Under the pieces are notes generated by a model that was not told the DNA's origin, ran no database searches, and was given only the letters and a program-made list of their open reading frames with translations. Of a DNA stretch of 64,000 bases, positions 15,532-23,791 are shown piece after piece. Both the position numbers and the translations under genes were made by a program. The stretch comes from an uncultured Oscillospiraceae bacterium (GTDB lineage Bacteria > Bacillota > Clostridia > Oscillospirales > Oscillospiraceae): positions 9,230-73,229 of the forward strand of contig CAKTNN010000009.1 of NCBI GenBank assembly GCA_934589065.1, written 5' to 3'. The stretch's first letter is position 1; each line of letters begins with the position of its first letter.

Positions 15532-17778
15532 ATGGCGAAGAAGAAACAACAAGATAAGGAAGAAAAGAAAGTTAATCTGGATGGGGTAGTGGGGCTGGTT
15601 GGGTCTACCACCGAGCAGGCGGTTTCCGAAACGCTGGAAGTCAACTATATGCCCTATGCCATGTCTGTCATTGTGTCCCGGGCCATTCCGGAAATCGATG
15701 GTTTTAAACCCTCTCACCGGAAGCTCCTGTACACCATGTATAAGATGGGCCTGCTTAATGGCAGCAGAACCAAGTCTGCAAACATTGTAGGCCAGACCAT
15801 GCGCTTAAATCCCCACGGTGATGCCGCCATTTACGAAACGATGGTTCGCCTTGCCAAGGGAAACGAAACGCTGCTGCATCCTTTTGTGGATTCCAAGGGT
15901 AACTTTGGCAAGGTATACTCCCGGGACATGGCTTATGCTGCCTCCCGGTACACCGAGGCAAAACTGGACGGTATCTGTGCAGAGCTGTTCCGGGACATTG
16001 ATTCCGATACCGTGGATATGGTGGATAACTACGATGCCACCATGAAGGAACCCAGCCTGCTTCCCACAACTTTTCCCAATGTGCTGGTTTCTGCAAACCA
16101 GGGCATTGCCGTGGGCATGGCAAGCAATATATGCTCCTTTAATCTGAAAGAGGTTTGCGACACTGCCATTGCCCGGATGAAGAACCCGGAGCACGATATT
16201 CTGGAAACCCTGCCGGGGCCGGATTTTTCCACCGGAGCCCAACTTCTCTTTGATGAAGCAACCACCAGGGAGATCTACTCCACCGGTCGGGGCAGCTTCC
16301 GTCTGCGCTCCAAGTGGCGCTATGTGAAGGAAAACAACCTGATTGAAATCACGGAGATTCCCTACAGCACCGCAACCGAAGTGATTATGGATAAGGTGGC
16401 GGAGCTGATCAAGGCCGGGAAAATCCGGGAAATCTCCGATATGCGTGACGAGACGGATTTGGGCGGCCTAAAGCTGACCATTGACTTAAAGCGGGGCGTG
16501 GATCCGGACAAGCTGATGCAAAAGCTGTTCCGGCTGACCCCCTTGCAGGATAGCTTTGCCTGCAACTTTAACATTCTGATTGCCGGAATGCCCAGGGTAA
16601 TGGGCATCGGGGAAATTCTGGACGAATGGACGGCTTGGCGAATCGACTGTGTCAAGCGGCGGCTATACTTCCAGATTCAGAAAAAGCAGGAGCGGCTGCA
16701 CCTGCTCAAGGGCCTGGAGCGGATTTTGCTGGATATCGACAAGGCCATCACCATCATCCGGGAGACGGAGCTGGACAGCGAGGTTGTGCCAAACCTGATG
16801 ATCGGCTTTGGCATTGATGAGGTTCAGGCCAACTTCGTGGCGGAAATCAAGCTGCGCAACATCAACAAGGAGTATATCCTCAAGCAGACCAAGGCCACCT
16901 CTCAGCTGGAGCAGGAGATCGAGCAGATGCAGGATACTCTGAATAGCTCCCGCAAACTGAAAAACGTGATCATTTCCGAGCTTCAGGAGGTTTCCAAAAA
17001 GTACGGTCAGCCCAGAAAGACGGAAATCGTCTACAATGCCGAGGAGCTGGAGGTAGAGGCAGAGGAGGAACAGGCCCCCGATTATCCTGTTACCGTTTTC
17101 CTTTCCAAGGAGGGGTATCTGAAAAAGATTACCGCCCAGTCCCTGCGCATGAGCGGTGAGCAGAAGTTTAAGGAGGGGGATAGCCTCAGCGATACCATGG
17201 AGGCTACCAATCGCGCGGAAATGCTGGTGTTTACCGACCAGTGTCAGTGCTACAAAACCCGCCTGTCGGACTTTGAGGACGGCAAAGCCTCCCAGCTTGG
17301 AGACTATCTGCCCCAGAAGCTGGGCATGGATTCCGGTGAAAATGTGTTGCAGGTGGTATTCCCGGGAGATAGCAAGGGCTTTGTGCTCTTCTTCTTTGAA
17401 AACGGCAAGGTTGCCAAGGTATCTTTGTCTGCTTACGAAACCAAAACCAACCGGAAAAAGCTTACCGGTGCATTCTCCGATAAGAGTCCTGTGGTTCGCA
17501 TACTCGCCCTCCAAAGCGATGCTCAGATAGCGCTGTATTCCTCCGACGGGCGGGCCATGATCTTCTCTACGGCAGACCTGCTGCCCAAGACCACCCGCAA
17601 TACCATCGGTGTGGCGGTGATGAGCCTGAAAAAGAAGGCAGTGCTACAGAATGCGCTGCGTTTGGAAGAGAGCGGCATTGAAAATCAGAGCCGCTACCGT
17701 ACCAAGACCATTCCCGCCGCTGGCGCAATTCTGAAAGAAGAGGATTCCCAGGAAAAACAGGCCACCTTCGATGTATAG
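15532..17778 (+). CDS. Type IIA DNA topoisomerase subunit A (gyrase/topo IV A)
   Basis: 748 residues. The catalytic Tyr is Y140 in AASRYTEAKL, following SYVIVSRAIP-type, GFKPSHRKLLYTMY, and HGDAAIYETMVRLAK segments of the breakage-reunion domain. A central coiled coil (about 385-495) is clear, and from about residue 510 the C-terminal part forms beta-propeller-like repeats. A GyrA box (QRRGGKG) is not seen, which favours topoisomerase IV over gyrase, as do the modest length and weakly conserved blades. It is co-transcribed with subunit B upstream and yitT-like downstream (11 bp). Confidence 0.88.
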   Translation: MAKKKQQDKEEKKVNLDGVVGLVGSTTEQAVSETLEVNYMPYAMSVIVSRAIPEIDGFKPSHRKLLYTMYKMGLLNGSRTKSANIVGQTMRLNPHGDAAIYETMVRLAKGNETLLHPFVDSKGNFGKVYSRDMAYAASRYTEAKLDGICAELFRDIDSDTVDMVDNYDATMKEPSLLPTTFPNVLVSANQGIAVGMASNICSFNLKEVCDTAIARMKNPEHDILETLPGPDFSTGAQLLFDEATTREIYSTGRGSFRLRSKWRYVKENNLIEITEIPYSTATEVIMDKVAELIKAGKIREISDMRDETDLGGLKLTIDLKRGVDPDKLMQKLFRLTPLQDSFACNFNILIAGMPRVMGIGEILDEWTAWRIDCVKRRLYFQIQKKQERLHLLKGLERILLDIDKAITIIRETELDSEVVPNLMIGFGIDEVQANFVAEIKLRNINKEYILKQTKATSQLEQEIEQMQDTLNSSRKLKNVIISELQEVSKKYGQPRKTEIVYNAEELEVEAEEEQAPDYPVTVFLSKEGYLKKITAQSLRMSGEQKFKEGDSLSDTMEATNRAEMLVFTDQCQCYKTRLSDFEDGKASQLGDYLPQKLGMDSGENVLQVVFPGDSKGFVLFFFENGKVAKVSLSAYETKTNRKKLTGAFSDKSPVVRILALQSDAQIALYSSDGRAMIFSTADLLPKTTRNTIGVAVMSLKKKAVLQNALRLEESGIENQSRYRTKTIPAAGAILKEEDSQEKQATFDV

Positions 17779-17789
17779 GGAGGAAGAAT

Positions 17790-18653
17790 ATGAAACGCTT
17801 CTGGCAAAATACTCGCTGGCTGGTGCTGACGACCCTTGGCAGCGCCCTGTTTGCCCTGGGCTTTGCGCTGTTCCTCATTCCCAATGACATCAATACCGGC
17901 GGCATTTCCGGTTTGGCAATGATCCTGCGGGAGCTTCTCGGCTTCGGAAGCGTGGGTTCTCTGACCCTGATTATCAATATTCCGCTGTTCTTGATCGGCG
18001 GCCTGAAAATCGGCAAACGGTTCTTTGCAGGGTCACTTGTGGGAATGATTGTCAGTTCTGTACTGATGGATGTATTCACGATGATTTCCGTCCAGACTCC
18101 GGATCCCCTATTGGGGGGACTTTACGGCGGCGTGCTCTGCGGCGCGGGGCTGGGACTGGTGTTTATGGCGGGCGCTTCCACAGGCGGTTCGGATATTGTG
18201 GTACGGCTGGTAAAGAAAAAATACCGTAACCTTCCCATCGGGCGGATTTCCATGATGTTCGATACCGTGGTGGTGCTGCTGACAGGCGTTGTGTTCCGGG
18301 ACGTCAGTAAGGCACTGTATTCCGGGGTCGTCGTTTTTGTCTGTGGGCAGGTAATTGACGCGGTGGTTTACCGCTTTGACTATTCCAGGGTCGCGCTTAT
18401 TATCTCCAGGGAGCACGAGGCAATTGCCCAGGCCATTGGAGAAAAGCTGGATCGCGGCGCAACCTACCTCCACGGGGCAGGTTCTTACAGTGGGCAGAAT
18501 ATGGAAATTGTCCTGACGGTTGTCCGGAAGGGGCAGCTGGCAGAGCTGAAGGAACTGGTTATGGATATCGACAGAAGTGCCTTTGTGATTGTCCAGGAAG
18601 CTCACCAGGTTCTGGGCGATGGTTTTTCCGATTATTCTCCCGATTCCCTGTAA
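17790..18653 (+). CDS. YitT family membrane protein
   Basis: 287 residues. About five membrane segments fill residues 10-175 (first SALFALGFALFLIP, then NDINTGGISGLAMIL, typical of YitT), followed by a cytosolic DUF2179 domain (residues about 210-285: ALIISREHEAIAQAIGEKLDRGATYLHGAGSYSG...). Members are widespread in Firmicutes with no settled function; DUF2179 resembles nucleotide- or ligand-binding regulatory domains. It lies in the topoisomerase operon and precedes a lipoprotein gene by 22 bp. Confidence 0.88.
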   Translation: MKRFWQNTRWLVLTTLGSALFALGFALFLIPNDINTGGISGLAMILRELLGFGSVGSLTLIINIPLFLIGGLKIGKRFFAGSLVGMIVSSVLMDVFTMISVQTPDPLLGGLYGGVLCGAGLGLVFMAGASTGGSDIVVRLVKKKYRNLPIGRISMMFDTVVVLLTGVVFRDVSKALYSGVVVFVCGQVIDAVVYRFDYSRVALIISREHEAIAQAIGEKLDRGATYLHGAGSYSGQNMEIVLTVVRKGQLAELKELVMDIDRSAFVIVQEAHQVLGDGFSDYSPDSL

Positions 18654-18675
18654 TTCCAGGAAAGGAGGCCATATC

Positions 18676-19767
18676 ATGAAAAAAGCGGCTGTATTCCTTT
18701 TGGTAATGGCATTGGGCCTGTCGGGGTGTGATGCCTTTGATGGCGAGTATGTGCGGGTAACGCCCCACACGATCCAGTCTACCAAGGCGGCAGAAGAGGC
18801 GGTGGCTGCGGAAACCTATACGGATTTGCGGGATGCCCTTTGCCAGATGGTGGCCTCCGGCACGGAATCCGGCGTGATTCTTACCCAGAATTATGCGGAA
18901 AGCGCCCTTTCCGACGGCATGGCGATTGCCAAGCGCCACGTCTGCAATTATGATCCCATTGGCTCCTACGCGGTGGAAAATCTGAACTATGAGATTGGCT
19001 CTAAAAACGGTGGTCTGGCGGTTGCGGTAGAGATAAGCTATCTGCACAGCCGCTCGGATATCCGCAATATCACCCGGCTTGCCAGCCGGGACGATGTGGA
19101 AGGCGTGATTATGAAATCTCTGGAAAATCTGGATTCCAGAAAGGTGCTTCTGGTGCCGGACTACGAATCCATGGATATTCCTCAGATGGTTCAGAGCCTT
19201 GCTCAGGCCAATCCCCAAACCGTAATGGAGTGCCCTGCGGTAACCTGCGACCTCTATGGCCTGGGAACATCCCGATTGCTGGAGCTGACATTCACTTATG
19301 AAAACAGCACCGATGCCCAGCGGCAGATGCGCACCCAGGTAAAGGCCGTGTTTGATTCCGCTTCTCTGTATGTCAGCGGGGATGGCTCGGACAATCAGAA
19401 ATACGCTCAGCTGTATTCCTTCCTGATGGATCGCTTCCGGTATAAGCTGGAAACTTCCATTACCCCATCTTATAGCCTTCTGCGCCACGGGGTGGGGGAT
19501 AGCCGGGCATTTGCCACCGTCTATGCGGCAATGTGCCACAGTGCCGGGTTGGAGTGCCTGGTTGTCACCGGAACCCAGAATGCAGAGCCCTGGACCTGGA
19601 ATATTATTTGTGAGGATGGGGTTTACTACCATCTGGACTTAACCCGGTGCAAGGAAAACGGAGGTTTCCGGGAAAAGCCAGATAATGCTATGGACGGTTA
19701 TGTTTGGGATTATTCGGCCTTCCCTGTTTGCGGAAGGCCCGGAGAGAATGCTGTCCCGGAGGAATAA
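18676..19767 (+). CDS. Transglutaminase-fold lipoprotein with missing catalytic residues
   Basis: 363 residues. ATG 18676 follows aaaggaggcc. The signal peptide ends in LSGC with Cys at residue 16, so the protein is lipid-anchored outside. The C-terminal third aligns with transglutaminase-like domains: AFATVYAAMCHSAGLECLVVTG, then WTWNIICEDGVYYHLDLT. In active members the first segment starts GVCxGYA and the second HAWN. Here they read GVGDSRA and WTWN, so the Cys and His are lost while the Asp (YHLDLT) remains. It is probably a binding or structural protein rather than an enzyme. Confidence 0.75.
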   Translation: MKKAAVFLLVMALGLSGCDAFDGEYVRVTPHTIQSTKAAEEAVAAETYTDLRDALCQMVASGTESGVILTQNYAESALSDGMAIAKRHVCNYDPIGSYAVENLNYEIGSKNGGLAVAVEISYLHSRSDIRNITRLASRDDVEGVIMKSLENLDSRKVLLVPDYESMDIPQMVQSLAQANPQTVMECPAVTCDLYGLGTSRLLELTFTYENSTDAQRQMRTQVKAVFDSASLYVSGDGSDNQKYAQLYSFLMDRFRYKLETSITPSYSLLRHGVGDSRAFATVYAAMCHSAGLECLVVTGTQNAEPWTWNIICEDGVYYHLDLTRCKENGGFREKPDNAMDGYVWDYSAFPVCGRPGENAVPEE

Positions 19768-19810
19768 TCCGGGACAGCAGAAAAACTTTTTCCAAATATG
19801 AAAAAACCTC

Positions 19811-19838
19811 TTGACATTTTCTAAAAATCTGATATAAT
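19811..19838 (+). promoter_or_regulatory. Promoter of tRNA-Gly
   Basis: TTGACA and TATAAT with a 16-bp spacer, both boxes perfect consensus, 12 bp before the tRNA. Confidence 0.85.
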
Positions 19839-19850
19839 TCATCGTGTTCC

Positions 19851-19926
19851 GCGGGTGTAGCTCATCCGGTAGAGCGCCACCTTGCCAAGGTGGAGGTAGC
19901 GAGTTCGAGCCTCGTCACCCGCTCCA
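19851..19926 (+). tRNA. tRNA-Gly (anticodon GCC)
   Basis: A 76-base cloverleaf: acceptor arms GCGGGTG and CACCCGC, D-arm with CTCATCCGGTAGAG, anticodon stem CCACC/GGTGG around TTGCCAA, and T-arm GCGAG TTCGAGC CTCGT. The 3' CCA is encoded. The anticodon GCC reads glycine codons GGC and GGU. Confidence 0.95.
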
Positions 19927-19928
19927 TA

Positions 19929-19962
19929 AACCTCTTTCCTAGTTTGGAAAGAGGTTTTCTTT
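19929..19962 (+). terminator. Terminator of tRNA-Gly
   Basis: Arms AACCTCTTTCC and its complement around a six-base loop, followed by ttctttttgc. Confidence 0.85.
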
Positions 19963-19972
19963 TTGCTTTTTT

Positions 19973-20005
19973 GCCGCAGTACAGGCCTGTACTGCGGCGT
20001 TTTAT
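19973..20005 (+). terminator. Second hairpin after tRNA-Gly, perfect 26-bp palindrome
   Basis: Bases 19973-19998 are a perfect palindrome (GCCGCAGTACAG and its complement, no free loop beyond the centre) followed by gttttat. It may be a back-up terminator or a protein-binding site. Between here and 20125 I see nothing else. Confidence 0.5.
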
Positions 20006-20125
20006 ATACATATATGAATTATTGAATGGGAAAAACGGCGCGATTTCGGCAATGGAATACGATTATGCTTGCAATATGCACATATCCAAAAGAGAAATGC
20101 AATCCCTTTCCGGCAAAATTTCATA

Positions 20126-20154
20126 TTGCTTTCTTAATTGTCTAGTGATATGAT
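20126..20154 (+). promoter_or_regulatory. Promoter of the apgM-like/serC/serA operon
   Basis: TTGCTT and TATGAT with a 17-bp spacer, about 50 bp before the TTG start. Confidence 0.5.
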
Positions 20155-20207
20155 AGGGAAAACCGTTGCACGGGCAGCTTGTCCGGGCTGGAGAGGAGAG
20201 AAAAACC

Positions 20208-21404
20208 TTGAAGTATATTGTCATTCTGGGTGACGGTATGGCGGATGAGCCCATAGAAAGTCTGGGCGGCAAAACCCCTATGGAATATGCCGAAACCCCC
20301 ACCATGGATGCCATGGCCTGTAAGGGCTCTATGGGCATGGTTCAGAATGTGCCGGATGGTATGGCACCGGGATCCGATGTAGCCAATCTTTCTGTGTTGG
20401 GCTACGATCCTGCACGATCTTACTCAGGACGATCTCCCCTGGAGGCCCTTAGTGTCGGGGTAGACATGGAGCCGGAGGATGTTATTTTCCGCTGCAATCT
20501 TGTCACCCTGACTCAGCCGGAAAGCTACCGGGAGAAGACCATTTTGGATCACAGCTCCGGCGAGATTTCCACCGAGGACGCGGATGTTTTGATGGATACC
20601 GTCCGGGAGCATTTTCAGTCGGATACGGTGCAGTTTTACACCGGCACCAGCTATCGGCATATTATGGTGTGGAAGCATGGCAAGGTGGTGGCCTTGGAGC
20701 CACCCCATGATCACCTGGGCAGTAAAATCGGCCCGTGGCTTCCCAAAGAGGCTATGCTGGAAAAATTCATGGAGGAGAGCTTCCCGCTGCTCAACGAGCA
20801 TCCGCTGAATGTGGAGCGGGAAAAGGCAGGGAAGAACAAGGCCAATTCCCTGTGGTTCTGGGGCGCAGGAACAAAGCCCAGCCTGCAGAACTTTCAGGAG
20901 AAAACAGGACTTAAGGGCGCTATGATTTCTGCCGTGGATTTGCTCAAGGGCATTGCCGTTGGAGCAGGGATGAAGGTATACCATGTCCCTGGCGCTACCG
21001 GCTCCATCGATACCAATTACGAGGGCAAGGCCCAGGCGGCTGCTCAGGCTCTGCTGGAAGATGGGTGCGATTTTGTCTATGTTCACGTGGAGGCCCCGGA
21101 TGAGATGGGCCACCAGGGCCTGGTTGAGGAGAAGGTTAAATCCATTGCTTACCTGGATAGTCGCCTGATTGCCCCCCTGAAAAAAGCGCTGGATGATTCC
21201 GGGGAGGATTACCGGATGCTCATCCTGCCGGATCACCCTACGCCCATCCGGCTGCGTACCCACACCGGCGACCCTGTGCCGTATCTAGTGTATGACAGCA
21301 CCAGGCAGGAGAAGAAGATTGCCAGATTTTCCGAAGCGGAGGCCAGGGCAACGGGAAGATTCCAGCCTGATGGCTATAAGCTGATTGATGAATTGCTGAA
21401 ATAG
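20208..21404 (+). CDS. Cofactor-independent phosphoglycerate mutase family protein (ApgM type)
   Basis: 398 residues from TTG 20208, chosen because gagaggagag precedes it and the family starts MKYIVILGDGMADEP. The alkaline phosphatase-superfamily metal site is seen as LGDGMAD near the N-terminus, GSDVANLSVLGYDP with the nucleophile Ser around residue 60, and VHVEAPDEMGHQG and ILPDHPTP for the other metal ligands. Archaeal-type ApgM interconverts 2- and 3-phosphoglycerate; relatives have become homoserine kinases or other phosphotransferases. It heads serC-serA, so its substrate may be a serine-pathway intermediate. Confidence 0.82.
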   Translation: MKYIVILGDGMADEPIESLGGKTPMEYAETPTMDAMACKGSMGMVQNVPDGMAPGSDVANLSVLGYDPARSYSGRSPLEALSVGVDMEPEDVIFRCNLVTLTQPESYREKTILDHSSGEISTEDADVLMDTVREHFQSDTVQFYTGTSYRHIMVWKHGKVVALEPPHDHLGSKIGPWLPKEAMLEKFMEESFPLLNEHPLNVEREKAGKNKANSLWFWGAGTKPSLQNFQEKTGLKGAMISAVDLLKGIAVGAGMKVYHVPGATGSIDTNYEGKAQAAAQALLEDGCDFVYVHVEAPDEMGHQGLVEEKVKSIAYLDSRLIAPLKKALDDSGEDYRMLILPDHPTPIRLRTHTGDPVPYLVYDSTRQEKKIARFSEAEARATGRFQPDGYKLIDELLK

Positions 21405-21420
21405 AAAGGAGAGGGCATTT

Positions 21421-22500
21421 ATGTCCAGAGTATATAATTTTTCCGCAGGCCCTGCGGTTTTGCCGGAAGAGGTTTTGAAGGAAGCCGCCGCTGAAATGCT
21501 GGATTACCGGGGAACCGGTATGTCCGTTATGGAAATGAGTCACCGCTCAAAGCCCTATCAGAAGATCATTGATGAGGCAGAGGCTGACCTGCGTACCCTG
21601 ATGGGGATTCCCGATAACTATAAGGTACTCTTTATGCAGGGGGGCGCCAGTCAGCAGTTTGCCATGGTTCCAATGAACCTGATGCACGCTCGGGTTGCGG
21701 ACTACATCATCACCGGTCAGTTCTCCAAGAAGGCCTGGAAAGAGGCGCAGCTTTTCGGTCAGGCCAATGCCGTTGCGTCTTCGGCGGATAAGAATTTTAC
21801 ATATATCCCGGATTGTTCCGATTTGCCCATCAGCGAAAACAGCGACTATGTGTATATCTGTGAGAACAATACCATCTACGGCACCAAGTTCCATACCCTG
21901 CCCAATACCAAGGGGAAGCCTTTGGTTTCCGACGTGTCCTCCTGCTTCCTGTCCGAGCCGGTTAAGGTCACGGACTACGGCCTTGTTTATGGCGGCGCTC
22001 AGAAAAATGTGGGCCCTGCCGGTGTGGTGATTGCCATCATCCGGGAAGACCTGATCCGGGAGGATGTGCTCCCCGGGACGCCGACCATGCTTCGCTATAA
22101 GACCCACGCCGATGCAGGCTCTATGTACAATACCCCGCCTACCTACGGCATTTATATCTGCGGCAAGGTCTTCAAGTGGCTGCTGCGCAACGGCGGGCTG
22201 GAAGAGATGGAAAAATACAATCGGGAAAAGGCCGCAATCCTTTATGATTATCTGGATTCCAGCAAGGTCTTCCATAACCAGGTGGTGAAGGCTGACCGCT
22301 CTATGATGAATGCCACCTTTGTAACCGGCGACACGGAATTGGATGCCCGGTTTGTGACCGAGGCAGCCGAGGCAGGTTTTGTAAACCTGAAGGGCCACCG
22401 CAGTGTAGGCGGTATGCGGGCCAGCATCTACAATGCCATGCCCATAGAGGGCGTGAAAAAGCTGACGGCTTTTATGGAAGAATTTGAAAAGAAAATCTGA
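21421..22500 (+). CDS. serC: Phosphoserine aminotransferase
   Basis: 359 residues, a full-length SerC. Signature: YNFSAGPAVLPEEVLKEAA at the start, FMQGGASQQFAMVPMNL, the PLP Lys in YGGAQKNVGPAG, NTPPTYGIYICGKVFKWL and GHRSVGGMRASIYNAMP at the end. It converts 3-phosphohydroxypyruvate to 3-phosphoserine with glutamate, using pyridoxal phosphate. The ATG follows aaaggagagggc. Its stop (TGA) runs into the next ORF's first ATG, so translation with serA is likely coupled. Confidence 0.96.
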   Translation: MSRVYNFSAGPAVLPEEVLKEAAAEMLDYRGTGMSVMEMSHRSKPYQKIIDEAEADLRTLMGIPDNYKVLFMQGGASQQFAMVPMNLMHARVADYIITGQFSKKAWKEAQLFGQANAVASSADKNFTYIPDCSDLPISENSDYVYICENNTIYGTKFHTLPNTKGKPLVSDVSSCFLSEPVKVTDYGLVYGGAQKNVGPAGVVIAIIREDLIREDVLPGTPTMLRYKTHADAGSMYNTPPTYGIYICGKVFKWLLRNGGLEEMEKYNREKAAILYDYLDSSKVFHNQVVKADRSMMNATFVTGDTELDARFVTEAAEAGFVNLKGHRSVGGMRASIYNAMPIEGVKKLTAFMEEFEKKI

Positions 22501-22523
22501 TGGGCAGAGAAGAGGACAAGAAA

Positions 22524-23687
22524 ATGTTTCAGGTAAACTATCTTAATAAGATTTCCTCCAAGGGTACTGCCCTGTGGACGGAAAACTATCGGCAGTCCGA
22601 AAAAATAGAGGATGCCGATGCACTGCTGGTGCGCAGTGCGGCTATGCATGAAATGGATTTTTCCGATAAGCTCCTGGCGGTTGCCAGAGCCGGCGCAGGT
22701 GTAAATAACATCCCCCTGGAGCGCTGCGCCCAGAAGGGAATTGTGGTGTTCAATACCCCCGGTGCCAACGCCCGCAGCGTGATGGAGCTGACCCTTTGCG
22801 GCCTGCTTTTGGGCTGCCGGGATGTGGTTGGCGGGATCAACTGGGTTCAGACCATTGCGTCCGATCCGGATGTTGCAAAAAAGGTAGAAAAGGGCAAGTC
22901 TCAGTTTGCCGGTCATGAGATGCTGGGAAAATCTCTGGGCGTTGTGGGCCTGGGCGCGGTCGGCGGCCCCTTTGCCAATGCAGCCCGCAAGCTGGGAATG
23001 CAGGTTTACGGCTGCGACCCCTTTATTTCCATTGATGCCGCGTGGCACCTGGATAGCCAGATTCATCGGGTGGGCAGCCGGGAAGAGGTTTTTTCCACCT
23101 GCGATATCATCTCTCTGCACACCCCCCTGGTGGAGGATACCAAGCACATGATCAACCGGGATACCATTGCCAAGATGAAGGACGGCGTGATTATTTTGAA
23201 CTTTGCCCGGGATTTGCTGGTGGACGACGATGCTATGGCAGAAGCACTGGCTTCCGGCAAGGTGAAGCGGTATATTACCGATTTCCCCAACGAAAAAACC
23301 GCTGCAATGCCCGGCTGCATTGCCATTCCCCATCTGGGCGCTTCTACGGAGGAATCCGAGGATAACTGCGCCAAAATGGCAGTGAACCAGGTGATGAATT
23401 ATCTGGAAAACGGCAATATCGTCAACTCTGTCAATTTCCCCAACTGTGATATGGGCGTGTGCACCAGTCAGGGAAGAATCACCATACTCCACCGGAACAT
23501 CCCCAATTCTCTGGGACGGTTTACGACGGCTCTGGCAGGGGAGAATGTAAACATTGCCGGCCTGATGAATAAGAGCCGGGGAGAGTATGCCTATACCATG
23601 CTGGACCTGGATCATCTGCCCTCCGAAAAGCTGGTGGAAGGGCTTCGCCAGATCGACGGCGTTCTCCGTGTCCGGGTTATCCGCTGA
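22524..23687 (+). CDS. serA: D-3-phosphoglycerate dehydrogenase (single ACT domain)
   Basis: 387 residues from ATG 22524, which follows gaagagga and gives the usual MFQVNYLNKIS start; an in-frame ATG at 22500 is an alternative. It oxidises 3-phosphoglycerate with NAD, the first step of serine synthesis. The Rossmann segment is VVGLGAVGGPFANAARKLGM, the catalytic His lies in IPHLGASTEESEDN, and a short C-terminal ACT domain (GENVNIAGLMNKSRGEYAYTMLDLD) likely binds serine for feedback control. A phosphoserine phosphatase gene is absent from the cluster. Confidence 0.95.
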   Translation: MFQVNYLNKISSKGTALWTENYRQSEKIEDADALLVRSAAMHEMDFSDKLLAVARAGAGVNNIPLERCAQKGIVVFNTPGANARSVMELTLCGLLLGCRDVVGGINWVQTIASDPDVAKKVEKGKSQFAGHEMLGKSLGVVGLGAVGGPFANAARKLGMQVYGCDPFISIDAAWHLDSQIHRVGSREEVFSTCDIISLHTPLVEDTKHMINRDTIAKMKDGVIILNFARDLLVDDDAMAEALASGKVKRYITDFPNEKTAAMPGCIAIPHLGASTEESEDNCAKMAVNQVMNYLENGNIVNSVNFPNCDMGVCTSQGRITILHRNIPNSLGRFTTALAGENVNIAGLMNKSRGEYAYTMLDLDHLPSEKLVEGLRQIDGVLRVRVIR

Positions 23688-23701
23688 AATTGAGTAAAAA
23701 T

Positions 23702-23783
23702 AAGGACTGTTAAAAACCGCTCCGTCGTAAGAATTCAGCGTTTGCGCTGGTTTCCAATGACCGGTTTTTAACAGTCCTTTTTG
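23702..23783 (+). terminator. Terminator, third copy of the TTAACAGTCC family
   Basis: Arms AAGGACTGTTAAAAACCG (23702-23719) and complement (23762-23779) with a 42-base loop, followed by a T-run. It serves serA and also the convergent aldo/keto reductase gene. Confidence 0.8.
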
Positions 23784-23791
23784 CGTTTGGG

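Noticed and set aside
22500-22523. Upstream start of serA at 22500
   Set aside because: It adds eight residues not typical of SerA; ATG 22524 has a better placed ribosome-binding site.
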